A stretch of 15,000 nucleotides of DNA from Trachelipus rathkii (GCA_015478945.1 JABUQX010061494.1:1-15000), one strand, 5' to 3'. Positions 1-10,653 are shown, counted from the stretch's first letter. A program made the numbers and translations. Notes: a model not told the origin generated them from the letters alone.

Positions 1-470
1 TTTGTTTATAATATTTATATAATATAATATTATTTTTATATAATTTTATATAATATATAGTATATATATAATATAATAATATATAATATATTAATATAAA
101 ATATATATATTAAACTATAATATATATTGGTAGTGTAGTAGTATATATATATAATATAATATATTATTAATATTATATTATATATATATAATATAAATAT
201 ATATTATATTTATTTATATTATTATATATATAATATAATATATATATAGTATTAATTAAATATATTAATATATATATAATATAATATATAAAATAATTAT
301 ATATATATATATATAATATAAATATATATCTATTAAGTATATATTAATATATATATATATATTATATAATAAAAATATTATAAAAATATATATATTAATA
401 TTAATATTATATATAATATATTATATATATATTAATATAATAATATATAATATAAATTATATATATACAA
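1..470. repeat. Degenerate (TA)n/(TAAT)n low-complexity DNA
   Basis: Almost pure A and T, built from interrupted TATATA, AATATA and TTAATA runs. The only G/C-bearing interruptions are short, for example near 129-142 and at 468-480. There are no open frames of note. The structure is that of an old, mutated dinucleotide array rather than a clean microsatellite. No gene is present. Confidence 0.9.
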
Positions 471-829
471 TGCTGTTATTAATGTCGAGCAATTCCCACT
501 CTCAAATTTTAAAAAAGGGATACAATTACTGATGAGCGGGAGTAATTTAATCTATCTTCTGTTTATAGATATCCTTTTAAAGTTCAAATCTTTATTCTCA
601 AATTTTTTAATACTTAATATTTTAAATAATATTATAAGAAATTTTTATATGTAATTTTAAGTATATTTTGTACATTATATGTAACTTATTTAGATAAATA
701 AATAATATTGCAGAGTCTAGACTTATTTCAAGTTAGAGAGAGAGAAGCTACTAAATAACAGCGATCAAAAATATTTAAGCGAAGAAATATTGTGAAATTT
801 CCACCATTAATTCTAGTGGTCGGATTTAT
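471..829. other. AT-rich intergenic DNA, nothing recognised
   Basis: A slightly more complex stretch. It opens with a mixed-composition patch (about 471-560) and includes a short GA-rich run near 736-747. No coding frame, RNA fold or repeat shared with the rest of the window was found by eye. Confidence 0.6.
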
Positions 830-1370
830 TATTATTTAATTAATAATATAAAGATTTATAATTATAATTATTAATATAATTATAATTTATAATTTATAAT
901 TAATAATAATATAATTATAGATTAATATCAATTATTAATTATAATAGAATTTATATATTATAATATAATAAGAGTAAGTTGATACATAATATATTATACA
1001 TTATAATTATAATTAATACATATGCGTTCTTTTCCGTATATCATATATGATCTACCATAATTTTTGGATTAATTATAATTATAATTATAAAATTTATAAT
1101 TTAGGTACGATTATAATTATTAGATATATAAAAGTATCACCGCAACTATAATACTATATTAATTATTTATTATTAATATTATTATTATTATTAATTATTA
1201 TTATATTATTAATTATTTATTATTTATTATATTATTTATTAATTATCATTAGTATTATATATTAATAAACATATATATATAATATAGTAATATTAACAGG
1301 TAAATTAATAATTAAACAAATTAAGAATAAAAAAAGTAAATAACTAATAAATGAATTTATATTAAATCAT
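830..1370. repeat. Degenerate ATT/TAAT low-complexity DNA
   Basis: Dense TTATTA, TAATTA and ATTATT runs, strongest at 835-960 and 1140-1300, with more complex DNA near 1020-1140. This looks like a decayed trinucleotide/tetranucleotide AT array. No gene is seen. Confidence 0.75.
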
Positions 1371-1503
1371 ACTAGGTAAGGAACGCCAACGTGAAATATA
1401 CCACTATTATGAAACCTTTCAGAGTTCATGGTTTCAGATATAACGCATAAATAAAAGAACCTAATAGGTACACTGTAATGATTCGGGGAGAGGTGGAGGG
1501 GTA

Positions 1504-1536
1504 ATTGAAGAAGGAGTGAAATCCGGGTTCTTCAAT
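1504..1536. repeat. Perfect 9-bp inverted repeat (hairpin)
   Basis: ATTGAAGAA at 1504-1512 is exactly complementary to TTCTTCAAT at 1528-1536, with a 15-base spacer. It lies just left of the larger inverted repeat at 1547-1675. Confidence 0.7.
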
Positions 1537-1540
1537 GTTG

Positions 1541-1684
1541 AATAGTCCCTATGGCTCGGTCCATTCCTGGGCACGCGAGTTACGCGGAGTTCAGTAACAC
1601 ATTAAGCTGTGTCTTAAACGTCACCACCACACACTACTTGAATATAACACCACGAGCGCAGAAGGAGCCATAGGGGTCTTCTAA
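1541..1684. repeat. Imperfect inverted repeat, about 105-base spacer
   Basis: CCCTATGGCTC at 1547-1557 is the exact reverse complement of GAGCCATAGGG at 1665-1675. Weaker complementarity extends both arms outward to roughly 20 bp. The spacer contains the motif TTAAGCTGTG (1602-1611), which is found again at 4635-4644. The arrangement is consistent with a small foldback or MITE-like unit, but target-site duplications are not evident. Confidence 0.55.
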
Positions 1685-1840
1685 TTATTCGAGTCACAAA
1701 TACTCCTCACTGCATCGACTACTAGTATACAGATACACCAGAGCATCAAAAATTAACCACCTATCGAGAGAGTATAGAACAAACTTCTCACAATTACTGG
1801 ACGCAAATCAAATTACACAATCTATCGTGAGTACAATAGG

Positions 1841-2370
1841 AACACATTCAATAGAATCATATTTATTGCCTTCCAGATCTTTAAAAACTCTACTCATATC
1901 TAAACTACTGAATAATATCCGAAATCATATTGATGACCAAAATCATATACGGAAATTTAAATAAAGATTACCTTTGAGGATATTGCAAAACATCAATTAG
2001 CATTTCGGTAATGTGTCCGGAAGCCATAAAGGAAATGTATCAAGATTAACAAAGTAAAATAATTAACAATTCTCATAAAATGTTATTAAAAGCTTGAGAG
2101 AAATATAACATTCTGACGTAAGAACCTAGAAAATTGATCTCCTTTATGTACTATTTTTTGTGTCTGAACCTAGCTGATTCTTTGTTAATTTGAAGAGATT
2201 CCATCCCTGTAATTTGTCTACATTCATACATTTTTAATTTCAGAGATTTAAATAAAGAAAAACATACTGGAAAAACAAATATTTAAATTACATTAATATA
2301 TTTCACAATGAAGCATTTACATGCTTGTAATAATTCAGATTATAGAAAGCCAAATTTCCTATGAAATAGC
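1841..2370. other. AT-rich intergenic DNA, nothing recognised
   Basis: Moderately complex AT-rich DNA with stops in all frames and no repeat recognised elsewhere in the window. Confidence 0.6.
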
Positions 2371-2460
2371 CGGCTATATAAATATATATATATATATAAT
2401 AATATATAAATATATAATATAATATAAATATAAATATATCAATTATATATAGATAAAATA
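2371..2460. repeat. Short (TA)n/(TAAA)n low-complexity tract
   Basis: A run of TATATA at about 2382-2398, followed by interrupted AATATA repeats to about 2455. Confidence 0.8.
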
Positions 2461-3029
2461 GTATTTGTTACTTATTTTTTTTATATATCGGATTATTAAT
2501 ATTAATTTACACTAAACTAATTATAAGACATGATATAACACAATTATATGAGTAACTTATAATAAGAGCCCGATATATTGAAGTATCTTTATTCAACTCT
2601 ATAAATTATCGTAGTTAAATAGTAAGAGACTATAATTAGATTCAATTTTTATATTCACATTTTATTAGAAAATTACACTGTTCGTAAAAGTAAATTTTCA
2701 CAAAATATATATTATATATTTAATATACTAAAGAGAAAATTATAACTCTCTTGTTGGAAAGGAGAAAAATTATAAATTATAAATTATAAGATAAGATAAA
2801 TAAGTCCGTTAAGAATCATACACACACATGTAGACTTTATATTGGAGCACATCACACATAACTAAATAAAATATAAATTAAATATTCTATTTTTTTTTGT
2901 AATAATAGATTGAATTTTCTTTCCTATGACATTTGGAAAAAACAATTTGAAATAATGTAGAGTCAAATATATCGACTCATAAATGATTTAAATTATTATT
3001 TGATTAAAAGATTTTTAGAAACAGAATGG
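2461..3029. other. AT-rich intergenic DNA, nothing recognised
   Basis: AT-rich DNA without a usable open frame. A T tract lies near 2890-2898 and an ACACACACAT patch at 2820-2829. Confidence 0.6.
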
Positions 3030-3720
3030 CAATATTTAAAAAATTAAACAAAGTTGAAAATATCTGGGAAATAAATAAATTAACAATCCTTACTAATTTA
3101 CTCCAAACAAATATACATAGTCTAAGGGTGCAAATCATGAATTAGAGAGAGTAGAGAAAATTAAAAATTAAAAACAATTTATATAATTAGGCAGTATAAT
3201 TATCACAAATAAAATAAAATTAAAATTAAAAATGAACACATAAAAATAAAAATAAATTAAATAAATACACAAAGGAGAGAGATATAAATAATATAATAAC
3301 TATAAATATATAATTTAAAACATAAAAATAAATAAAATAATGAGATAAATTTATTAAAATATTATTAAAATAAAAAAAAAATAAACAATAATAGAAATAT
3401 AGACAATAAAAAAAAAACATGGAAAAATAAACAAGACATATATACACCAAAACAAAACATAAAATTGGAAGAAATAAAGAAATCACAATAATAAAATAAA
3501 AATGAAACAAAAAAGATATAAATCAGAAAATAAAATAAAAAACAAACTAAATAAATATAAAATAGTATATAAAAAGTAAATAAAGTAGCAATGAAAATAA
3601 AATAAATAATATACTTAATTATAATTGAATAAATAAATAAATATAAACAAATAATAATTAGAACGATATAAAAAAAATTAAAAATAAAAATAAATAATAA
3701 TTTCATATAATTAACATATT
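3030..3720. repeat. A-rich, strand-asymmetric AAATA/TAAAA low-complexity tract
   Basis: For about 690 bp the plus strand is strongly A-biased and T-poor, made of variants of AAATAAA and TAAAATAA. Because TTA/TTT-type codons replace TAA on the complement, the minus strand happens to stay open for 94 and 124 codons in two overlapping frames. Both predicted peptides are almost entirely F, Y, I, L and V, which is what the composition forces, so I do not call them genes. The tract ends abruptly near 3721 in a small GC-bearing patch. Confidence 0.7.
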
Positions 3721-4385
3721 GAAGCGGCCAGGTATCCACTGACGACGAATATTAAATAACACACACTATTAACAAAACATAAATTAGAAATTGCTAAAGA
3801 TAAGAGTAAAAAGAATAAAAATGAAATTATTTAATTCTTCTTCAGAAATATATGAAAACAAAAAATTACTTATATATTTGTTATTACGAGATACTATCAA
3901 ATACTAAATATAAATAAATTATAGGAATATTAATATAAATAACACATATAAATATATGTTATCAGTGGATCCATTATTTAATATTCTTGTATATATATTT
4001 AATGCAACAGTTTTTAAAATAGATTTAAAGATTATTTTTCACAAATATTATGATTAAATAAATTTTAAAGTTTAAATTAATTTTCATAATGTAAAGGAAT
4101 AAAATCTAAATTAAAAAAAAAAAATTGAACATAAAAAAATTAAATTTTTAAAATTAAAAGTTTAAAAATTTTAAATTAATTTAAATTTTAGAGACTCAAA
4201 TTTAAAACCTTTTAATGTTAAATTGAAGGCAATCTGATACAGGAGATTTATTAACATAATAAGATTAATATAAAGTTAAATTTAATAAGAAAATAAGTAA
4301 ATGTTAACATTTAAATTTTATATAATAATTCTTTAAAAATTGAAATTCATTTACTAGATGATAAATTTATTAAGCCCTAAAAGGG
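3721..4385. other. AT-rich intergenic DNA with A/T homopolymer tracts
   Basis: A small more complex patch at 3721-3775 is followed by AT-rich DNA. A run of A lies at about 4113-4124, and a short AT palindrome near 4160-4185 (core TTTAAATTAATTTAAA). No gene was found. Confidence 0.55.
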
Positions 4386-4670
4386 GTCGAATGCCTATGG
4401 CTTGGATATGCATTTGAATATCATATATCTAATAGAGTCATTATAATGATAATACAGTGATAATGTTAAGCATTTGTAAGATAGATAATTATACTATACT
4501 AATATATATATATATAACTAAGTATACTACTATATAAAGAGTTATTATTATAATTTTCGTAGTCTGTTAAGATTTGACAGAAAATGAGTTAGGTTGAGGT
4601 AGAGGTTAAATAAATTACGTTATTTTAGAGATAGTTAAGCTGTGCCTGTCACAAACACTTGAGATCTATA
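4386..4670 (+). repeat. Diverged partial copy of the 1.5-kb island
   Basis: GTCGAATGCCTATGGCTTGG (4386-4405) matches the GAATAGTCCCTATGGCTCGG region at about 1540-1559. TTAAGCTGTG at 4635-4644 with the following CACTTGA-like sequence matches 1602-1640. The two segments occur in the same order and orientation in both places, but they are about 55 bp apart at 1.5 kb and about 245 bp apart here. That suggests an insertion here, a deletion there, or two modules of a larger repeat. There is no coding content. Confidence 0.45.
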
Positions 4671-5539
4671 TTACTTAGTTATTATACCACTTTAATATAT
4701 ACCTGTGTTATGTTAAGACCGTATATCTATGGAGTACGTATATTTACATCATATGTAGGTACTTATGTTAGTTATTAGATATATTATGGGCTATAATATA
4801 TAATATGAGTAATTAATATTATTCGTAATCATGAGATTTATATTTAAACATTGATCCTTATAACTTATGTTTGGCATTATAGTATTATATTTACCTGTAG
4901 CATGTTATTGAGTATATTTATATTTTATTATTTAGTCTTATTAAGTATTATGACTGAGAGTTATATACAGAAATATACTTAGAGATAATATATACGTGCG
5001 CTATTATAATTCATAGACCCTCTATATACATTATTTATATTGGAAGTTATAGGTCGCAGCGGAACGTTTTCTTGGTGAAGTTTTAGATACCACTAAGAGC
5101 TTCTCTCAAGCCTACGTGCTGCACTAACACAATAGTTAGGATTATATTAAACGATATGTCTTTGTTTACCTATCACTTAAAATTAATTGAATAGGCTAGA
5201 ATATAATATATAATTATCTGACCTAGCATATTTATTATTTTATATAGTCATCGATTGATATTATACAGACTCGGACAATTTATCCTATTATTAAATACTA
5301 TACCGCCGTATCATATTTGACTATTAAGATTTGGTTACTACACTTATATAGCTGTATATGAGTTACTATTGATTATAATTGAGTTATTAACAATTTATAT
5401 ATTGAGTACTTCAATTTATATATTGATCTATTTTTTTATATTGCAATTTTAATATCAAATATATACTATGAAATTATTTGATTGAGGTTATTCTAATAAT
5501 CTAGCAATAAAACTATCAGATTTGTAATTCTATACAAGA
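4671..5539. other. AT-rich intergenic DNA, nothing firmly recognised
   Basis: AT-rich DNA with stops in all frames. A more complex patch at about 5050-5135 has faint resemblance to the tandem-unit sequence at 5960-6010. The resemblance is too weak, and off the expected spacing, to be included in that array. Confidence 0.5.
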
Positions 5540-5635
5540 AAACTTATATTTATGATGGTATAGGTATAGTTCACTTTCATATATATAATTTACCATTAAG
5601 TATGCTCTTCTTATTTTCTAAGAGTTTTATTAAGA

Positions 5636-5756
5636 ACTGAGCGCTCAGGCTTATGACGGTACTAGCACCTATAGTAATAGAGGTTGATTACCTCTATTCG
5701 GAAACTCCACATTGTGGGTAGTGGTTTCGAAATCCCGGGAGAATAGGCAAGGTTAT
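5636..5756 (+). other. tRNA-like module, unit 1 (best preserved B box)
   Basis: The sequence runs GCGCTCAGG (5641-5649, A-box-like), then a possible 8-bp stem AATAGAGG/CCTCTATT closing a 7-base loop (TTGATTA), then CCAC/GTGG hairpin-forming bases, then GGTTTCGAAATCCC at 5723-5736. The last is the Pol III B-box sequence GGTTCGAATCC with two inserted bases. The long segment between the stem and the B box resembles the extra arm of class II tRNAs (Leu/Ser type). The D arm and a matching 7-bp acceptor stem are not convincing, and the B box is interrupted. I therefore read it as a tRNA-derived repeat head, not a working tRNA gene. Confidence 0.5.
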
Positions 5757-6370
5757 TTTATTTCTATTTTACACCCTTGCCTATTTATAATGGTTCTATC
5801 TCCCTTTTTATATAATCATCCTATAATTAATAAGCGCGAGGAGTATTATGTAGGCAACAGCTTAACACATCTACAAATATATAGAAACGGAGGGGACTAG
5901 GGTCACCAGAAAGCCCGTACAAAATTACCGGTGATCGGCCCCTTGAAAGTGGGAGCTCGGTTGCTTCTAATAACAGGGTTCTTTTTAGAATCCACAAGTT
6001 CTTAGTGGCATCTGATGTATTCACGGGTGAGCTCTCCATATCAGATCATGTCCGGTATACAATGCATTTGCCTCATTTACATCATTTCTTATTTCTGTCT
6101 AAACTCATTCAAAATTTTAGTGCAGTTAATCTGTTTTACCTTCCTATTATATGTTCTTAATTACCTTAATATATCTTTATTATAATATTTAGCGAATATA
6201 CGTTTTCAAAATCTAACATACTTAATCCATATAAAGTCAAAAAGTAAAGTTAATATGAGTATAAAGGCAGACACACCTGGGTGATTAGTCCATTGAAGGG
6301 ACTCGTTTTTGATTTATAAATGTTTATCTTTAGAAATATCACAGTATTATTTATTTTATATCTTAGGAGA

Positions 6371-6475
6371 GTATATAGCTCAATCCGAATGAGAGCATCG
6401 AGGGTTGATAATAGCCCTCTAATAGTATCCGCAACAAAATGGTGGTTGTCAATATATCCGGATACATAGCATTAT
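6371..6475 (+). other. tRNA-like module, unit 3
   Basis: TAGCTCAATCCGAATGAGAGC at 6376-6396 is close to a tRNA D arm. It is followed by GAGGG and CCCTC (a potential 5-bp stem around a 10-base loop starting TTGAT) and by GGTTGTCAATATATCC at 6444-6459, in the place of the B box but badly mutated. The stem bases differ from those of unit 1, yet pairing is kept in both. Confidence 0.45.
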
Positions 6476-6714
6476 AATTCTTTACCTATCTTCCAATTAT
6501 TAATATATTTAGTACTTTCACTTTAACATTATAGTAATGCGATTATTTAATACAATATTAACATCTAACAAAAATATAAAGAATGAAGTGAGAATAAGGT
6601 ACAATGGTACTGAGATCACCTGGTTGATAAGTCGTGCTTAGAATAGGGAGAGCTTGGTTTGCTTTAGTAAGACTGTTCTAGAATCCTAAATTTTTTTGAG
6701 CTATGTGAGTGAGT

Positions 6715-6812
6715 GAAAGGATAGCTCAGATCCGTAAACGCACCTGGTATATATATTTGTCCTCAATCGCAAACATGGCGGTGGTCTAATCCCGGTAGAA
6801 GTGCAGTTTTAT
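6715..6812 (+). other. tRNA-like module, unit 4
   Basis: GGATAGCTCAGATCCGTAA starts at 6719 and looks like a tRNA A box with D arm. GTGGTCTAATCCCGG at 6781-6795 occupies the B-box place. A TATATATAT expansion at about 6748-6757 replaces the anticodon-arm region, so this copy cannot fold as a tRNA. The module sits at the same distance after the conserved box as in the other units. Confidence 0.45.
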
Positions 6813-6900
6813 ATTACTATTCCTCCCTAATTAACATTTTCAATTTTAAGTTTATATATGACAGCAGGAAATATATATTCTTATATAAATATGAATATAT

Positions 6901-7259
6901 AATAGTGTACTCTAGTAAATAGCGTTATTCGACCCAAGACTGAACTTTTGTAATACTACATACTATATATATATATATATAATATATATATCAGATATAA
7001 GTATTCCCATGTATATAATGAAGAAGTAAGATAGTGAGTATTATAGTAGTATTCAGTTAGCTACCTAACATACTACTTATACACACTTAAATGTTAAACG
7101 CAAATATAGCTAAATATAGCGAAATCATGGATCAAAATCTAGTCACGTAAAAAATAGTGCCTACAGTTATAGCAGGAAGTATAGCTACAGGTATGAAAAT
7201 TCTTAAAAAAAATTATTAATATTTTGAATGTTTTACTAATTTCTTAAAAATCTCTTATA
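6901..7259. other. AT-rich DNA with a TA tract and a small hairpin
   Basis: A (TA)n run lies at about 6964-6990. AGTAGTAT at 7045-7052 pairs with ATACTACT at 7070-7077. TTAG/CTAA can form an inner stem. No gene and no clear fifth tandem unit were found. Confidence 0.5.
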
Positions 7260-7800
7260 AATATTATATAATATATATATATAATTAAATTAATATATAT
7301 TAAGTATTTAGAATATATTAATTAATATATTAAATATTAATATAATTAATAGTATATATATATAATATATATATATATAATATAAATTATAATTAATAAG
7401 TAATAATATAATATATCTTTCTGTAATAATACATAGATACTTTAATATAGAAATTCTTTATGAAATATAAAGTTATATAATAAGTATATTTAATTAATAT
7501 AATTATTATTATTTATTATAATAATATATATTAGTATATTTATTACATAGGTAGTTGATATATATTTATCACCTTAACATGATATTAATCTTTAGTAGAA
7601 TTGAAAAAGATATGAAGTGAGAGAAAATCATATTATTTATATATAATATATTATATATATTATATATAATAACAATTTATTATATTAATTTTTGACAACG
7701 TTTTTTTATAATATTGAACATATTATATAATATATAAGTTACTATATAATATATATATATATAATATAATATAGTATATATAATATATAATTTATATTAC
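7260..7800. repeat. Degenerate (TA)n/(TAAT)n low-complexity DNA
   Basis: Interrupted TATATA, TTAATATA and AATATT repeats with a few more complex islands (7420-7450, 7555-7630). In composition it resembles the first 470 bases. No gene is present. Confidence 0.8.
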
Positions 7801-8279
7801 TTTAACAATCCATCGTAAATAAGGTAGAAATAGTCTTAAGAGATATTCCAAGAAATATCTTTAAGATAGATAAGTCTTAAATAAATATATAATATTTCTA
7901 ATAAAAATAAATAAAAATTACTCATAAACACTAGCAAAAGTTATCATAAAAACATTATAATACAGAAAATATTTATATAGTACGAAAATAAAAAATTGAT
8001 AACATTATATATGGAATGAAATTTTTCTTTTCATTTTTTGATTTTTCAGGAAATTTGTACACTAAATATTGATCCTTACTATCAAGAAATGATTCAGAAA
8101 CTCTTGTGTTATCTCTAATCACTACCGAATCAAATACATAGAAATTAAATAAATAAAATTTATAATTATTAATCACCGTATGACCTACTATTTCACTCTG
8201 GAGAGAATCATAAAATGTGGCAAATATTAGAAATTAGAGAATCTGAAGTTGAAAATCTTTTATCCTTCTCACTCACTGA
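7801..8279. other. AT-rich intergenic DNA, nothing recognised
   Basis: The longest open frame is 67 codons on the minus strand (7973-8176). It has no recognisable motif, and its codon content follows the AT composition. I see no gene. Confidence 0.55.
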
Positions 8280-8520
8280 ACATTTTATTCCCCTCTTTTA
8301 TATAATGATTTACCATTATCATTATTATTAAATTATTTTTCTTTTAAATTCATACTATCTACTATTATAAATTAAATTATTTTATTATTTTATATATTAT
8401 TTATTTATATTTTAAATATTATTATTTTTATATATTATTATATATTTTATAGAGTTTTGGAATATTCATTGTTTTAATTTAACTATTTTTATTTATTTAT
8501 ACGTGCATTTATTTTATCAT
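8280..8520. repeat. T-rich ATT/TTTA low-complexity tract
   Basis: The plus strand is made of TTATTA, TTTTAT and TTATTT runs. This is the opposite strand bias to the A-rich tract at 3030-3720. Confidence 0.6.
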
Positions 8521-9340
8521 TGAACCATACAAAATTGTTAAAGCGATGCCATGGACCGAATGTTAGTACACATTAAAATTATTCATTAGTTTTTGATTTG
8601 TTTGTGATAATTTCAGCCTCTATTTCGTTTTCTAATGGTTTTAATTTATCACTGCTTCAAAAAAAAAAATTACCTTTAAGTATGGTATGACATTATTTTA
8701 TCTCATTATTATATTAAAAAAAAAAAAAAAAATCAAGTTTATTTTTTTATAAATTAAATGTTCGTAAAATATTTTATGCTTTAAAAATAAATAATAAGTT
8801 TAATTAAGTTTTAAAAGCAATAATAAATTTCCACTATTACAACACAATGTCAAATAAAATAGCCACGCGAAAATTTCGTTCATGATCGGAAGAGCACAAA
8901 AAGTATACAACCTCTTTCTAAAGGTGCAAAGCACACACTGATTTTACCTTGATTGCTTGTATAGGACTTTTCATTCATAATATTGAATATATTTACCTCA
9001 GAAGCAGATGAGATATAAAGCCAATGCAAACTCATATTACGGACAGACATGTTGTACAGATAAAAATAAACTAACGTATGAAGAAAAACAGACATTTAGA
9101 GAGGTAAGGTGTAATAAGAAAATACACGAAGAAAATGTCAAATTTTATTAAAAACAAAGAGAAGAAATAGAACCATAAATGGATTTCATGTGAAGTCATA
9201 ACTCTTTGAGTTTAATCCTCAAACTGCGTGAAAAGTAAACAAAAAAGGCTAAAATTAATAAGAAAATCAACTTAGCAATATTTATAGGCTATATTACTTT
9301 CGCATCATAAAATATAAAGCAAGATATGATTAAATCTAAT
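8521..9340. other. AT-rich intergenic DNA with poly(A) tracts, nothing recognised
   Basis: A homopolymers occur at about 8659-8669 and 8716-8732. Neither follows a recognisable retrotransposed sequence. A 71-codon minus-strand open frame (8880-9095) lies in slightly more complex DNA, but its product has no motif or transmembrane pattern that I can identify. Confidence 0.5.
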
Positions 9341-9416
9341 CCCCCGACGATTCTCCCCCCTTTCAGATGCCACAAGAAATGGGAGTATTAAACACGGGGG
9401 AAGGGGTCATAAAGGA
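9341..9416. other. C-tract/G-tract patch
   Basis: Runs of five to seven C at about 9342-9346 and 9355-9361 are followed by G runs (9380-9382, 9396-9400, 9403-9406), in an otherwise AT-rich setting. The C and G tracts could pair as a foldback. The patch could be a worn transposon end, but no terminal repeat was identified. Confidence 0.35.
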
Positions 9417-9581
9417 ATTTTTTCTGTATTGATTTTGTTTTTTCTGAAACTTTTTTCCAATCTTTTTATGAGATCAGCAAATTTGGGATCAGACTTCTAC
9501 ATTTATCAGCGTTTTAAAAACTTATTTTGTTTAAATGCTAAGTTGACTTTATGCAATAATATGCATTTTTATTATTTTCCG

Positions 9582-10175
<594 letters not shown>

Positions 10176-10283
10176 TTACAAAAAATTATTTATAATATTA
10201 TGAAAAATTGAATGAATATTTACAAAATCTAAAGATTTTCCTCTTCCTCCTCAATGTCTTCTTCAAAGGAGATGAGATCCATG

Positions 10284-10400
10284 TTACCTAAAGATTAGCT
10301 GCTCAAAATTAAAAGCATTTAAGGCAGACCTCTTTGCCCTCAAAATCCCACCAATACTAAATATTCGCTCTACAGCAGCAGCAGGAGACTAGGGAGAGGT
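10284..10400 (-). pseudogene. hAT transposase C-terminal fragment (BED-type hAT)
   Basis: Reading the minus strand from about 10384 gives SPAAAVERIFSIGG, then ILRAKRSALNAFNFEQLIFR and a TAA at 10284-10286. This is the signature of the hAT C-terminal dimerisation domain, usually of the form (P/S)(A/T)S-x-x-x-ER-x-FS-x-GG, followed some 15-20 residues later by an N-FE-x-L-x-F block. hAT transposases are DNA transposases of about 600-700 residues. Only about the last 35-40 residues are visible here. An in-frame TAG immediately upstream of SPAAAVERIF and unrecognisable sequence beyond show it is a scrap. Just after the stop, another minus-strand frame holds a short acidic EEDIEEEEE stretch, probably incidental. 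Confidence 0.7.
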
Positions 10401-10481
10401 GTATTGAACAGGTTCACCCCAGTCACCTTATCAGTAACATTATCCAGAATTTTTTTCGGGAGGCAGATAAGAGCCGTTTCT

Positions 10482-10508
10482 TATACATATATATATACAT
10501 ATATATAT

Positions 10509-10575
<67 letters not shown>
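10482..10575. repeat. (TA)n microsatellite, ~94 bp
   Basis: TA repeat with early interruptions (C at about 10485 and 10498, G at 10510), then a pure run to 10575. It lies between the two hAT transposase remnants. Confidence 0.96.
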
Positions 10576-10578
<3 letters not shown>

Positions 10579-10653
10579 TGGAAGGACTAAAGAGAAAATG
10601 GGAATTTATATAAATTACTAAAATCATCTTACCTAAATTGTTAATAAATTTAA

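Larger units (their letters stand above)
1380..1840. repeat. GC-richer island with nested inverted repeats, probable non-coding mobile-element remnant
   Basis: This block stands out from the AT background by its G/C content and higher complexity. It contains a short hairpin (1504-1536) and an imperfect inverted repeat with arms at about 1541-1561 and 1660-1684. Segments around 1536-1561 and 1602-1650 recur in the same order near 4386-4405 and 4635-4670, so this is dispersed repetitive DNA and not a unique locus. No protein frame of meaningful length is visible. A non-autonomous DNA element or a SINE body are both possible. Neither terminal repeats with target duplications nor Pol III boxes could be demonstrated here. 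Confidence 0.45.
5540..6900 (+). repeat. Degenerate tandem array, about four units of ~345 bp, each with a tRNA-like module
   Basis: Three copies of a conserved box start near 5924, 6272 and 6613 (steps of about 348 and 341). Its shared features are a (T/C)ACC(G/T)GG..GAT..GTC core and, in the first and third copies, GAGCT(C/T)GGTT and TAGAATCC further on. About 104-109 bp after each box comes an A-box-like sequence, at 6028, 6376 and 6722. A fourth such module begins near 5641 with a poorly preserved box before it. The tails also align: TTACCT..TTCC after the modules, and ATCTAACA..ATATAAAG before the boxes at 6272 and 6613. The colinear order of box, module and tail repeated at near-constant spacing is what supports a tandem array rather than scattered insertions. 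Units are strongly diverged with many indels. Possible origins are a tRNA-derived SINE that amplified in tandem, or a satellite that captured a tRNA-like sequence. Confidence 0.6.

Noticed and set aside
3226..3739. Two overlapping minus-strand frames of 94 and 124 codons encoding F/Y/I/L-rich, membrane-like peptides
   Set aside because: The hydrophobicity follows from the A-rich plus strand (TTT, TTA, TAT, ATT on the complement). Two overlapping frames show the same bias, so composition explains both.
5636..5756. A functional tRNA gene (anticodon loop TTGATTA)
   Set aside because: The B box has inserted bases, the D arm and acceptor stem do not form properly, and related copies are tandem and diverged. 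It is better read as a tRNA-derived repeat.
5712..6039. 62-codon plus frame and 70-codon minus frame
   Set aside because: Both lie inside the tandem tRNA-like array and are not preserved between its units.
8880..9095. 71-codon minus-strand frame in more complex DNA
   Set aside because: No recognisable motif or family, and its length is within chance expectation. It is kept only as a remark in the region note.
1..9500. Organellar DNA or an AT-rich protist genome such as Plasmodium
   Set aside because: No organelle genes, rRNAs or tRNA sets are seen. hAT and Jockey-type LINE remnants point to an animal nuclear genome.
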